Source of the DNA: Jeotgalibaca sp052266715
GTDB lineage: Bacteria; Bacillota; Bacilli; Lactobacillales; Aerococcaceae
DNA: 64,000 bases
Reading direction: 5' to 3' (one strand)
Assembly (NCBI GenBank): GCA_052266715.1
Contig: JBQPRB010000006.1
Part shown: positions 50,535 through 58,600 of the stretch, piece by piece
Layout: each line of letters begins with the position of its first letter
How positions within the stretch are numbered: position 1 is the stretch's first letter
Notes under the pieces: model-generated
What the model was told of the DNA's origin: nothing
The model's input: the letters and a program-made list of their open reading frames with translations, nothing else
The model's database searches: none
Position numbers and translations under genes: made by a program

Positions 50535-51665
50535 ATGGCACTAAATGAGAAAGAATCCAAAGTCTTTACATATATTAAGGAAGATCCGTTCATTTCCCAA
50601 CAGGCTCTTGCGGATAAGATTGGCTTATCACGTCCAGCTGTTGCAAATATTATTTCAGGATTGGTCAAAAGAGGTTATCTACTTGGAAAAGCGTATGTAG
50701 TCAATGAAACCCGTCCCATAGTCTGTATTGGGGCAGCTGCCGTTGATAGAAGGTTTTTCATTAAAGACGAATTAATCAAGCGAACATCAAAGAATGTGAC
50801 ATCAGAAACGACTTGTGGTGGGGTAGCTTTGAGTATCGCCGAAAATTTGGGCCGACTGCAACAGGATGTAGTGTTATTGAGTTTGGTCGGGGATGATCGC
50901 GAAGCAGAAGCTATTAAAGACTCCATGCGTACTTTTGTAAAAGTAAACGAGATAGATACAATTCCTGGGCAGGCAACGGGAGCATACACCGAAGTTGTCA
51001 ACGGAGATGGGGAATTGGCATTGGCTCTTTCCGAAATGGATATTTATGATAAAATGACGCCAAATTGGTTTGTTAAGCGCCTTTCATTATTGAAACAAGC
51101 GAAGGCAATTATTATAGATACCAACTTACCCAAGAATACCACTGAAGCGGTGATTGATTTTGCTTTGAAAAATAAAACGCCGTTATCTTTAGTGACAGCG
51201 TCAGTACTAAAGACATATAACATTCCTGATGACCTCAGAGGTGTTCATTTACTGGTGGTAAGTCGAGAAGATGCAGAAATATTTTTTGATATGAAAGTCT
51301 CTACAGATGCACAAGTAGTGGATGCCATCCATCGCTTTTTGGATATGGGAGCGGAGCATGTCATCATTTCAGATCGCAGTCGCAGTATTGATTATGGGAG
51401 TGAAAAGCATGGGTTAATCCGCTTTGATTTACAAAACAAGGATTCCCAAAGCTATGTTTGGGGAACACATGAGGCTTTGATATCTGGAATTGTCTATCGT
51501 TATCTACACACCAAAAACTTGGTGGATGTTCTGACGACTGGAATAGTGAATGCTGCCATGACCGCTACTTCCCTTAAGAAAGTTCGTGAAGATTTAACGC
51601 AATCCACGTTGGAAAAAGATATCAAAGCGTTCGGTGAAATTGAATTCAAAAAACTAGAATCATAA
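50535..51665 (+). CDS. HTH-PfkB fusion protein (pseudouridine kinase-like, altered catalytic motifs)
   Basis: A 376-residue protein. Residues 1-58 are a winged HTH (KESKVFTYIKEDPFISQQALADKIGLSRPAVANIISGLVKRGYL). The rest is a PfkB fold beginning PIVCIGAAAVDRRF, with TCGGVALSIAENLGRL in place of the usual GGVARNIAENLA motif. The C-terminal motif that should read GAGDALxAG instead reads VWGTHEALISG (about residues 306-316), so the catalytic Asp is Glu and the anion hole glycines are changed. It may have lost kinase activity and act as a sugar- or nucleoside-responsive regulator. ATG 50535 is behind AAGGGGTATG. Confidence 0.85.
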   Translation: MALNEKESKVFTYIKEDPFISQQALADKIGLSRPAVANIISGLVKRGYLLGKAYVVNETRPIVCIGAAAVDRRFFIKDELIKRTSKNVTSETTCGGVALSIAENLGRLQQDVVLLSLVGDDREAEAIKDSMRTFVKVNEIDTIPGQATGAYTEVVNGDGELALALSEMDIYDKMTPNWFVKRLSLLKQAKAIIIDTNLPKNTTEAVIDFALKNKTPLSLVTASVLKTYNIPDDLRGVHLLVVSREDAEIFFDMKVSTDAQVVDAIHRFLDMGAEHVIISDRSRSIDYGSEKHGLIRFDLQNKDSQSYVWGTHEALISGIVYRYLHTKNLVDVLTTGIVNAAMTATSLKKVREDLTQSTLEKDIKAFGEIEFKKLES

Positions 51666-51706
51666 TATCTTTCCCTTTTAACATAAATCTTGTACAATAG
51701 AATTGT

Positions 51707-51720
51707 AGGAAGCGGTTTCA
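51707..51720 (-). promoter_or_regulatory. Possible CcpA (cre-like) site ahead of uspA
   Basis: On the minus strand TGAAACCGCTTCCT matches the cre consensus TGWAANCGNTNWCA at 12 of 14 positions. It lies just behind a TACAAT -10-like sequence (51693-51698). Confidence 0.3.
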
Positions 51721-51748
51721 GCCGTGTTTGGAAGGAGATGGTCAAGTC

Positions 51749-52159
51749 ATGAAACAAACTTATGAAAATATCATGGTACCTGTTGATGGTTCGGAATCAT
51801 CTATTCAAGCTTTTAAGAAAGCTGTTCATATTGCGAAGCGTAACAATGCGAAATTACACTTGGTTACCGTTGTTGATAAGGCAGATGACGCAAAAGAAGC
51901 CGAGCAAATAGACCGTGATCGTGAAGGCTTTTTCAAAGCGTTGGAGACTTATGCAAAACGTGAGGATCAACACCTTGAGAAAATTGTGAAATTTGGTAAT
52001 GCTAAAAAGTTAATTGCTGAGGAGCTCGTAAAAGATTGGGATATCGACCTAATCGTAATGGGCGCAACCGGAAAAGGAAATATCGCGAAAGTGGTACTTG
52101 GATCAATTACAAGTTATGTTACCAAACATGCTCGTTGTGATGTTTTGATAGCTCGCTAA
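51749..52159 (+). CDS. Universal stress protein (UspA family)
   Basis: A 136-residue cytosolic protein with the Usp fold. ENIMVPVDGSESSIQAFKKAVHIAKRN is the first strand and helix. IVMGATGKGNIAKVVLGSITSYVTKHARCDVLIAR (about residues 104-136) contains the ATP-binding GxxGxG-S-T-like loop (GATGKGNIAKVVLGS). Such proteins help survival under stress. ATG 51749 is 11 bases behind GGAAGGAG. A terminator follows the stop and a 242-bp mobile element is inserted behind it. Confidence 0.9.
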   Translation: MKQTYENIMVPVDGSESSIQAFKKAVHIAKRNNAKLHLVTVVDKADDAKEAEQIDRDREGFFKALETYAKREDQHLEKIVKFGNAKKLIAEELVKDWDIDLIVMGATGKGNIAKVVLGSITSYVTKHARCDVLIAR

Positions 52160-52172
52160 TACCAAACAAAAT

Positions 52173-52219
52173 AAAGCCAACCCTGAACGTTTATTTTCGG
52201 TTCTAGGTTGGCTTTTTTT
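52173..52219 (+). terminator. Intrinsic terminator of uspA
   Basis: AGCCAACCCTGAACG and CGGTTCTAGGTTGGCT form a long hairpin, followed by seven T. Confidence 0.85.
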
Positions 52220-52232
52220 ATCGATATAATTA

Positions 52233-52474
52233 GGCTCTATAATAAATGGTGTTGGTAGGTATTCTTCTCGGAAATCCCGAAGGACGGTGGGGTTGCTTGT
52301 GGCCGTGTCAAGGATGCAATGCGAAAGTAGGGACCGTTGATGCTTCAGCATCTACGGTCCCTTTGAGGCTTGCAAGCCCGGAGACTACAGGCTCAGGGCG
52401 GTCCCACGGCAGTACACAAGCAAACCCGCAGGCCGAAGGGCATTTTCTTCACCAACATCTGATAACCAAGAACC
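52233..52474 (+). mobile_element. MITE-like element, 242 bp, copy 1 (probably ISL3-related)
   Basis: This 242-bp unit recurs with only a few changes at 62775-63016. It is bounded by imperfect inverted repeats starting GGCTCT and ending AGAACC. It is flanked by 8-base direct repeats that match at 7 positions, TATAATTA at 52225-52232 and GATAATTA at 52475-52482. The right repeat includes the sbcC stop codon. Inside are strong pairings: GGGTTGCTTGTG with CACAAGCAAACCC, GCCGTG with CACGGC, and a GGGACCGT hairpin. GG(T/C)TCT ends and 8-base duplications fit the ISL3 family. It has no transposase. Confidence 0.75.
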
Positions 52475-52479
52475 GATAA

Positions 52480-55400
52480 TTAAACGACAATCTCGGCATG
52501 GCTTCCGGAAGCGGAATGGGTCACCTTGATATGGGCAGGTATCCTGGTTTTTAATTCTTCGACATGGGAAATAATTCCTACCATACGGCCGTTGGCATTT
52601 AGTTCGGAAAGCGTCTGAATCGCTTGTTCCAAGGACTCCGAATCCAGAGTTCCAAATCCTTCATCTATAAATAGCGTATCGATTTGAATACCACCGCTTT
52701 GTTGCTGCATGACATCGCTCAATCCCAAGGCCAGAGCCAACGATGCTTTAAAACTTTCACCACCGGACAGCGTTTTGACGCTTCTTATTTGACCTGTGAA
52801 ATGATCAAAGACATCCAGTTCCAGTCCCTTGGCACCAGTACCTTTTACTTCTCTTTGTGATCGTTGCAGTAAATAGCGGTTATCCGTCATTTGGATTAAG
52901 CGTTTATTTGCCGCAAGAACTATTTCCTCGTAATAAATTGCCAGAACATAACGTTCAAAAGAGAGACGACCTGTTTCGCTTGATTGGCCATTCGCAATAT
53001 CTGACAGACGTTTCACGGAACCATATTTTGCGAGGGCTTCTTTTCCCTTGTCGTATATAAGAGAAATATTTTTTGTGCCTTGTTCAATAACCTGAAGGTT
53101 GTTAGAAAGCTGTTTACTTATTGCCTCCATTTGTTCAAGTTCATTATGCAGCCCATCAAGTAAAGCCTGAATCGTTGGAATATCATGTTTTTCAGAGAAC
53201 TTTGCGACTATTTTTTCTTGATCGTCCAGGTTACGATTGGTTACCGTGACATCATCTTGATATGCTACTAACTTGATTTTAGTAGGTTCCACTTCAGAAT
53301 CCGGCATTAATGTGTTTTCAAAATCATCCTCTAGTTTTGTTGCCAGTAGTTTTGCTTCATAATGAGCCTTGGCTTCGGAAATGCGTGAATAAGCCACATC
53401 TATTTGTTTCTGGATAGAATCTTTTGTGTTGCCAAGGATTGCGATATCTTTCTCCACATCGGTCATTTCCTGCTTCTTGAGAGGATATAGTTTTTCAATA
53501 CTGGCTATTTTTCCAGATAAATTTTCCGCTTCTTCTTTTATTCGAGATGAATCCAATCCCTGAACGCTTTGAGCTAAATCCCCTAATTCATTTTCGTGCT
53601 CTTGAATTTGTTCTGTTCGGGTTAAGGAAAGTGTTTCTAATTCCTTTTGGTTCAAGTAGAGTGTTTTTTGTGACTCTTGAATAGTCACTAATTCTTTATT
53701 TTTACTATCCTGTTCATTCGCTACTTTTTGGAGAATAACCAGCTGATTTTGAAGTTCAACCATAGCCGCTGAAGTATCAGCCACTTTTTTCGCTAATACA
53801 TCATACTGAAAAGCTAACTCATCACGATTAATGCCAGTCTGAGATTCATATCCAACAATTTGATTGTTGAAGTGACGCACTTGTTCAGAAGCTTGCGTAA
53901 AGTCTTTATCAGCTTGGGCGCTTTCCTTTTGAATAGCTTCTAAATCTTCTTCAGTTGGTGCATTCTCAATTTTAACAGCGAGAGAAGGATGTTCGATTGA
54001 ACCGCAAACGGGACAACTTTCTCCCGTTGATAAGTTGGTAGCGAGGAGACCCGCCATATTTTGATTAAACAATCGACGAGATTGGATCAATTGATGGCTC
54101 TTGGCTTCTGAACGAGCCTGTGCTTGAATCATTAAATCCAATGCTGCTTGGTGAGAATCGATAAGCTTCTGCATGGTTTCCACATTGACTAGCTTGGCAT
54201 TCAGGGCGCTTTCTTCTTGGTTGAGTTTGTGTGCATCGTCTTTTAAGTTTGCCCATTCAGCTTGTGCGACTCGGCTTTCTTCTAATTGAGTGGTTATCTT
54301 GGAATGTTCTTCCAGCAATTTTTGCGATTCTTCGCCTAGTACCACCAATTCTTCAGTGGCTTTACGTTGTGCATCATCAAGTTTTTTAATAGCGTTTTTT
54401 AATTTATCAACCGTCGCAAATATCTCAATCTGCTTATTCAACGCATCCAATTCTTGGCGCCATTTTGTAATATTATGGTAAGAAAGCTCCAATTCCAAAA
54501 ACTCATCTTTTAGCTTGTCAACATCAGTCTGTTGAAGTACCAAGTTATCCATTGTTTTTTGAAGAGACAATTCTAAATCAGCTTGCGCCTTGACTTCTTT
54601 CTGAAGACTTTTTTTGGCATCGACACAAATCTGGGCATTCTCAAATTTCTGAATGTCTTGTTCCAATTTATCAAAGTAGTCTTTGTCTTTTGCCAACAGG
54701 TCTCTTTTACCGATGAGTTCGTGTAATTTTTGGTACTGCGCTTGTTGATTCTCCAATTCCTTCATAGTCTTGTTTTTTTCTTTTTGGTTGTTTGTGGTCT
54801 CTTGAGCCATCACGTTATATTCATGCTTTAGTTCATTCAATCGCTGGAGAACAGCTTCGGTATCTTCTTCGTCTTGGTGAGCTTGCAATATTTCATCATT
54901 TAAAGTAGCCAAATAGCTGAAAGAGGCCTTTAACTCAGTCCGATTATTATTAACCTCTTTAGTCAACTGGGATACTTGGGCTTTTAAGTTATCCTGAAAC
55001 CGCAATATTACCTGGGTACCAAAAATGTTTCTGAATATGGCTTCTTTATCTTTACTGTCCGACTCCAGCAAATGTTTGAATTCTCCCTGTGGCAACATCA
55101 CGATTTGCTTAAATTGTTCATAGGTCAATGACAATAAATCCGTAATTTCCTTGTTTGCGTCGGTAATTTTGGTTGTAACATTTCCATCGTGATGAAATTC
55201 GACCGACGACTTATGGTCGATTGGTTCTCGTTTTCCCGGACCTTTTTGAGCGGGCTTACGTTTGATGAAATATTCTTTCCCATTCACTTCAAATGTAAAG
55301 GCAACAAAACATAAATTTTCATCTGTCGCGAAATCTGACTTAAATGCGTCTTTATTGCGGCTCTCACCGCTGGCATCGTCATAGAGGGCATAAGCAATCG

Positions 55401-55539
55401 CATCAAAAATGGTTGTTTTTCCAGCCCCTGTAGGTCCACTGATCAAAAATAAAGTTTGATTATTTAATTGCGTGAAATCAAGTACGGTATGGTCTTTATA
55501 AGGGCCAAAAGCATTCATTTCTAATTTAATGGGTCTCAT
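52480..55539 (-). CDS. sbcC: Exonuclease subunit SbcC (Rad50-like)
   Basis: A 1019-residue ATPase of the SMC-like SbcCD nuclease that opens DNA hairpins and processes ends. The N-terminal Walker A is ISGPTGAGKTTIFDAIAYALY (about residues 33-53). Long coiled coils follow, broken by the zinc hook CPVCGS at about residue 513. The C-terminal lobe has LSGGESFKASLALALGLSDVMQQ (signature) and IDTLFIDEGFGTLD (Walker B). It overlaps sbcD by four bases. Its stop codon lies in the target duplication of the MITE. Confidence 0.95.
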   Translation of the reverse strand: MRPIKLEMNAFGPYKDHTVLDFTQLNNQTLFLISGPTGAGKTTIFDAIAYALYDDASGESRNKDAFKSDFATDENLCFVAFTFEVNGKEYFIKRKPAQKGPGKREPIDHKSSVEFHHDGNVTTKITDANKEITDLLSLTYEQFKQIVMLPQGEFKHLLESDSKDKEAIFRNIFGTQVILRFQDNLKAQVSQLTKEVNNNRTELKASFSYLATLNDEILQAHQDEEDTEAVLQRLNELKHEYNVMAQETTNNQKEKNKTMKELENQQAQYQKLHELIGKRDLLAKDKDYFDKLEQDIQKFENAQICVDAKKSLQKEVKAQADLELSLQKTMDNLVLQQTDVDKLKDEFLELELSYHNITKWRQELDALNKQIEIFATVDKLKNAIKKLDDAQRKATEELVVLGEESQKLLEEHSKITTQLEESRVAQAEWANLKDDAHKLNQEESALNAKLVNVETMQKLIDSHQAALDLMIQAQARSEAKSHQLIQSRRLFNQNMAGLLATNLSTGESCPVCGSIEHPSLAVKIENAPTEEDLEAIQKESAQADKDFTQASEQVRHFNNQIVGYESQTGINRDELAFQYDVLAKKVADTSAAMVELQNQLVILQKVANEQDSKNKELVTIQESQKTLYLNQKELETLSLTRTEQIQEHENELGDLAQSVQGLDSSRIKEEAENLSGKIASIEKLYPLKKQEMTDVEKDIAILGNTKDSIQKQIDVAYSRISEAKAHYEAKLLATKLEDDFENTLMPDSEVEPTKIKLVAYQDDVTVTNRNLDDQEKIVAKFSEKHDIPTIQALLDGLHNELEQMEAISKQLSNNLQVIEQGTKNISLIYDKGKEALAKYGSVKRLSDIANGQSSETGRLSFERYVLAIYYEEIVLAANKRLIQMTDNRYLLQRSQREVKGTGAKGLELDVFDHFTGQIRSVKTLSGGESFKASLALALGLSDVMQQQSGGIQIDTLFIDEGFGTLDSESLEQAIQTLSELNANGRMVGIISHVEELKTRIPAHIKVTHSASGSHAEIVV

Positions 55540-56669
55540 GGGGTGCTCCTTTCCGCTTCATGGAATTCTCGTTCGATAAATGACCGTAAATCCATTGGTA
55601 AAGTGGTATTCGTAAAATTCTCATAGAAATCTGTAAATAAATCCGGAAGTTTTTTTGTTTTCAAGTCTGAACGCGTAAGAGCAATATCAGAAACCGTAAT
55701 TGTTTGCCGATTAATATATTCCAGTCCCATCGCATTGGGAAATTTTTTCCGCAATTGATTCATGGGGTCAAAAATGATGTCATCATCCATAAGTTCAAAG
55801 AAAATATAATCATCGGAGCGTTGCGCGAGTAGTTCATCAAATGAACCGCGTAATATTTTCATATCACGTAAGGGTTTTAAGTAAATCGGTGTTAGCGAGA
55901 CTTTATCTTTTTCCAATTCAACGAGTGAGACCTGTTTTTTATGATTAGCTTCCGATTTAGAATATTTTAACAATGAACCACTGTAACGGATATGATCATC
56001 TTTAACTTTTTGGGGTTTATGCAGATGCCCCAAGGCAACGTAATCGAATCCATCCAATATCCCTACAGGAACATATTCAGCGGTTCCAATGCTAAGAGGA
56101 CGTTCGGAATCGGAAGATTCAACTGATTCAGCGGTTCCATTTATAACGTATCCATGGGCCACTAAAACATTGATTTCAGAAGGGTCCCAACCAGCTTTAA
56201 TAGCTTCAATCTGATATGTTGCGACATCTTCCATGGTTCGAATATTGGGTTGTTGCATCTTCTCACGTACGAAGGCTGGATCTGCAAAAGGCACAAGGTA
56301 GAAATTTACGTTATCAATCGTCACTTTACGCGTAACATCTTTTAATGTTCCTTCGATAAACAGGTTGTTTTGGGTGAATAAGCGCGAACCGTACTCCAAG
56401 CGTTCGCTGCTGTCATGATTGCCTGAAATGGCCAGCACAGGAACGCCAATTTCATTTACCATGCGGGTTAATACTTCGTCTGCCAAAGACACTGCTTCCT
56501 TGGGTGGAAGTGAGCGATCATAAAGATCTCCAGCCATGATCACAACATCCACATTTTGCTTCTTTACTTGATCGATGAGCTGGTTTAATAAATAGCGTTG
56601 ATCTTCAATCATTGAGAATTCATTGACTATTTTCCCTAAATGCCAATCTGCCGTGTGTAATAGTCTCAC
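55536..56669 (-). CDS. sbcD: Exonuclease subunit SbcD (Mre11-like)
   Basis: A 377-residue metallophosphoesterase nuclease partnering SbcC. Metal-binding motifs are clear: LLHTADWHLGK, VVIMAGDLYDRSLPPKE, VLAISGNHDSSERLEYGS, LVAHGYVI and ALGHLHKPQ. The C-terminal capping domain is present. The start is likely GTG 56669 (reading M-R-L-L-H-T-A-D-W-H), eight bases behind AAAGGAG; ATG 56675 and GTG 56678 are too close to that site. No promoter is clear in the short gap to the divergent SDR gene. Confidence 0.94.
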   Translation of the reverse strand: MRLLHTADWHLGKIVNEFSMIEDQRYLLNQLIDQVKKQNVDVVIMAGDLYDRSLPPKEAVSLADEVLTRMVNEIGVPVLAISGNHDSSERLEYGSRLFTQNNLFIEGTLKDVTRKVTIDNVNFYLVPFADPAFVREKMQQPNIRTMEDVATYQIEAIKAGWDPSEINVLVAHGYVINGTAESVESSDSERPLSIGTAEYVPVGILDGFDYVALGHLHKPQKVKDDHIRYSGSLLKYSKSEANHKKQVSLVELEKDKVSLTPIYLKPLRDMKILRGSFDELLAQRSDDYIFFELMDDDIIFDPMNQLRKKFPNAMGLEYINRQTITVSDIALTRSDLKTKKLPDLFTDFYENFTNTTLPMDLRSFIEREFHEAERSTP

Positions 56670-56752
56670 TATCATCACTCCTTTATGCTAAAATAAGATT
56701 AGAACTTTTCATTCATTATAACAAACGTTTGTTCGTAAAAGGAGGGTTTTTA

Positions 56753-57541
56753 ATGGATTTAGGTTTAAAAGGAAAAAATGCACTTATTATTGCATCTAGC
56801 CAAGGATTAGGAAAGGCTGTTGCTACTGAACTCGTCAAAGAGGGTGCAAATGTTATGTTGACGAGTCGTAGTGAGGACGCGTTACGTGAGGTCCAAGAAG
56901 AATTAGAGTTGTTGGGTGAAGGCCGGGTAACTTATTTTCCATGTGATATTACCAAGCCAGAAGAAATAAAAGCACTAGTCGCAGAAACTCAAAAACGTTT
57001 GGGTACGATTAATATTTTATTAAACAATGCCGGTGGACCACCAAGTGGCGTTTTTGATGACTTCGAGGATGAAGCCTGGCAACGAGCTTTTGAATTAAAC
57101 TTGTTAAGCTATATCCGAATTATTCGCGAAGTTTTGCCTGATTTACGTAAAGAGGGTGGGCGAATTGTGAATGTCGCTTCCATATCAGTAAAAACGCCGA
57201 TGAAGAATTTAATTCTTTCCAATACATTCCGGAATGGAATTGTGGGGCTGTCAAAATCCCTCGCTGAGGAACTCGGTCCCGATAATATATTAGTCAATGT
57301 TGCGGCACCTGGTACAATTGGTACTGGTCGAATTGCACAGCTAAATAAAAACAATGCTGAAAAACAGGGCGTATCCGTAGAAGATATCGAAAAAGAAACA
57401 GCTGCTAAAATTCCCTTGGGCAGAATGGGTCGGCCACAGGAATTTGGAAAAGCAGTGGCATTTTTGTTATCCGATGCCAATACATATATAACCGGTTCAA
57501 CCATCCTCGTTGATGGCGGAATGGCAAAAGTAATCAGTTAA
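56753..57541 (+). CDS. SDR-family oxidoreductase lacking the usual catalytic Tyr
   Basis: A 262-residue Rossmann-fold protein. The cofactor site is ALIIASSQGLGKAVATEL and the central NNAGG block is INILLNNAGGPPSGVFDD. In place of the S-x12-YxxxK catalytic set it has NVASISVKTPMKNLILSNTFRNGIVGLSKSLAEELG, where Ser is kept and the Tyr position is Asn/Phe. This belongs to the atypical SDR group with an xNxxR pattern, not to FabG proper. It ends with the usual TGSTILVDGGM. ATG 56753 is behind AAAAGGAGGG. An acyl-ACP thioesterase follows after 23 bases, so a fatty acid role is possible. Confidence 0.83.
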   Translation: MDLGLKGKNALIIASSQGLGKAVATELVKEGANVMLTSRSEDALREVQEELELLGEGRVTYFPCDITKPEEIKALVAETQKRLGTINILLNNAGGPPSGVFDDFEDEAWQRAFELNLLSYIRIIREVLPDLRKEGGRIVNVASISVKTPMKNLILSNTFRNGIVGLSKSLAEELGPDNILVNVAAPGTIGTGRIAQLNKNNAEKQGVSVEDIEKETAAKIPLGRMGRPQEFGKAVAFLLSDANTYITGSTILVDGGMAKVIS

Positions 57542-57564
57542 CAGAAGAGGCGAAGGGAAAAAAT

Positions 57565-58554
57565 ATGAGTGGATTAAAATTTCGGAATAAGCATGTGGTT
57601 GCTACTTATGAGTGTGACAATATGCGGGATATGACTTTACCCGCTTTAATTAATGCGATGGTAGAAACATCAGGTTTGCAAAGTCATGCGCTTGGAAATA
57701 CCGAAGAGCAAATGACAGAGCAAGGACTAGCCTGGATTATTATACAATACGATATTAATGTGAATCGCATGCCCAAACGTAGGGAAGAAATCATATTGGA
57801 AACAGAAGCTTTAAGTTTCAATCGTTTCTTTACTTATCGTGCTTTCAGGGCTTTTGATAAAGAGGATAATTTACTGGTGGAAGCTATTACAACTTTTAGT
57901 GTCATGGATATGGCGACGCGTAAACTTACACAGGTTGACAAGAAGTTGGTGGCGCCTTATCAGGCAGAAGAAATCCGGACCATGGTACGTGCTCCCAAGA
58001 TTCAACCTGTGAATCCTGAAACAGCTACGAGTATGCCGTATCGGGTACGCTATTTGGATATTGACGGAAATATGCACGTTAATAACGCGAAATATTTCGA
58101 TTGGATCATCAATTCCGTGGATGTTAAGATATTGGAAGCCTACAAAATCAAGGCAGTAACCATAAAGTATGAAAAAGAAGTAGGTTTCGGTAGTATTATC
58201 GAAAGTCATGTTTCTGTTGAAAAAATGGGAGATGGGCAACTTAAGACCGCCCACATTATCGAAAACGGTGGTGGCAGAGCTTGTATCGCTAACATTACCT
58301 GGGAACATCGTATTATGGATCAGGTGAAAAAAATAACTGATGAAAAAATCGAAATTGACCTGGGCTATGAAGATACATTTATAGAAGTCTATACTGTTGA
58401 TAACGATGAATTTAAACAACTCATTCCAACACTTATTGATGATGACATCACACATTTCAATATCTCTGAGAAGGAATTTTCTAAAAAAGAAGTAAACTCG
58501 CTCTCGATAGTTAATCATGGACTGGGGTTTATGTTTTTTGAAGATGAGAAATAA
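57565..58554 (+). CDS. Acyl-ACP thioesterase with C-terminal extension
   Basis: A 329-residue protein. The first 250 residues form two hot-dog folds of the acyl-ACP thioesterase family (PF01643). The first has LPALINAMVETSGLQSHALG and GLAWIIIQYDINVNRMPKRREEI; the second has VRYLDIDGNMHVNNAKYFDWIINS, the Asn/His region of the active site. The last 60-80 residues (after about 255) are extra and unfamiliar to me. These enzymes release free fatty acids from ACP. AGAAGAGGCGAAGGG precedes the ATG. A bidirectional terminator follows. Confidence 0.87.
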   Translation: MSGLKFRNKHVVATYECDNMRDMTLPALINAMVETSGLQSHALGNTEEQMTEQGLAWIIIQYDINVNRMPKRREEIILETEALSFNRFFTYRAFRAFDKEDNLLVEAITTFSVMDMATRKLTQVDKKLVAPYQAEEIRTMVRAPKIQPVNPETATSMPYRVRYLDIDGNMHVNNAKYFDWIINSVDVKILEAYKIKAVTIKYEKEVGFGSIIESHVSVEKMGDGQLKTAHIIENGGGRACIANITWEHRIMDQVKKITDEKIEIDLGYEDTFIEVYTVDNDEFKQLIPTLIDDDITHFNISEKEFSKKEVNSLSIVNHGLGFMFFEDEK

Positions 58555-58600
58555 AAAAACAGGAAACGGGATAAAATTATCCCGTTTCCTGTTTTTTATT
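58552..58600. terminator. Bidirectional intrinsic terminator
   Basis: AAAAAACAGGAAACGGGAT and ATCCCGTTTCCTGTTTTTT form a long hairpin, between the thioesterase and ABC-F genes. Confidence 0.9.

Noticed and set aside
52233..52474. HEARO/omega RNA of an IscB or TnpB system
   Set aside because: Structured and repeated, but terminal inverted repeats and 7-8-base duplications at both copies show a DDE-type transposition unit. The TnpB 3' end is outside the window, so this remains open only as a secondary idea.
52246..52479. Protein-coding gene of about 77 codons inside the 242-bp element
   Set aside because: The frame is open in both copies but starts without a ribosome site, has an odd composition and is better explained by the structured G+C-rich element.
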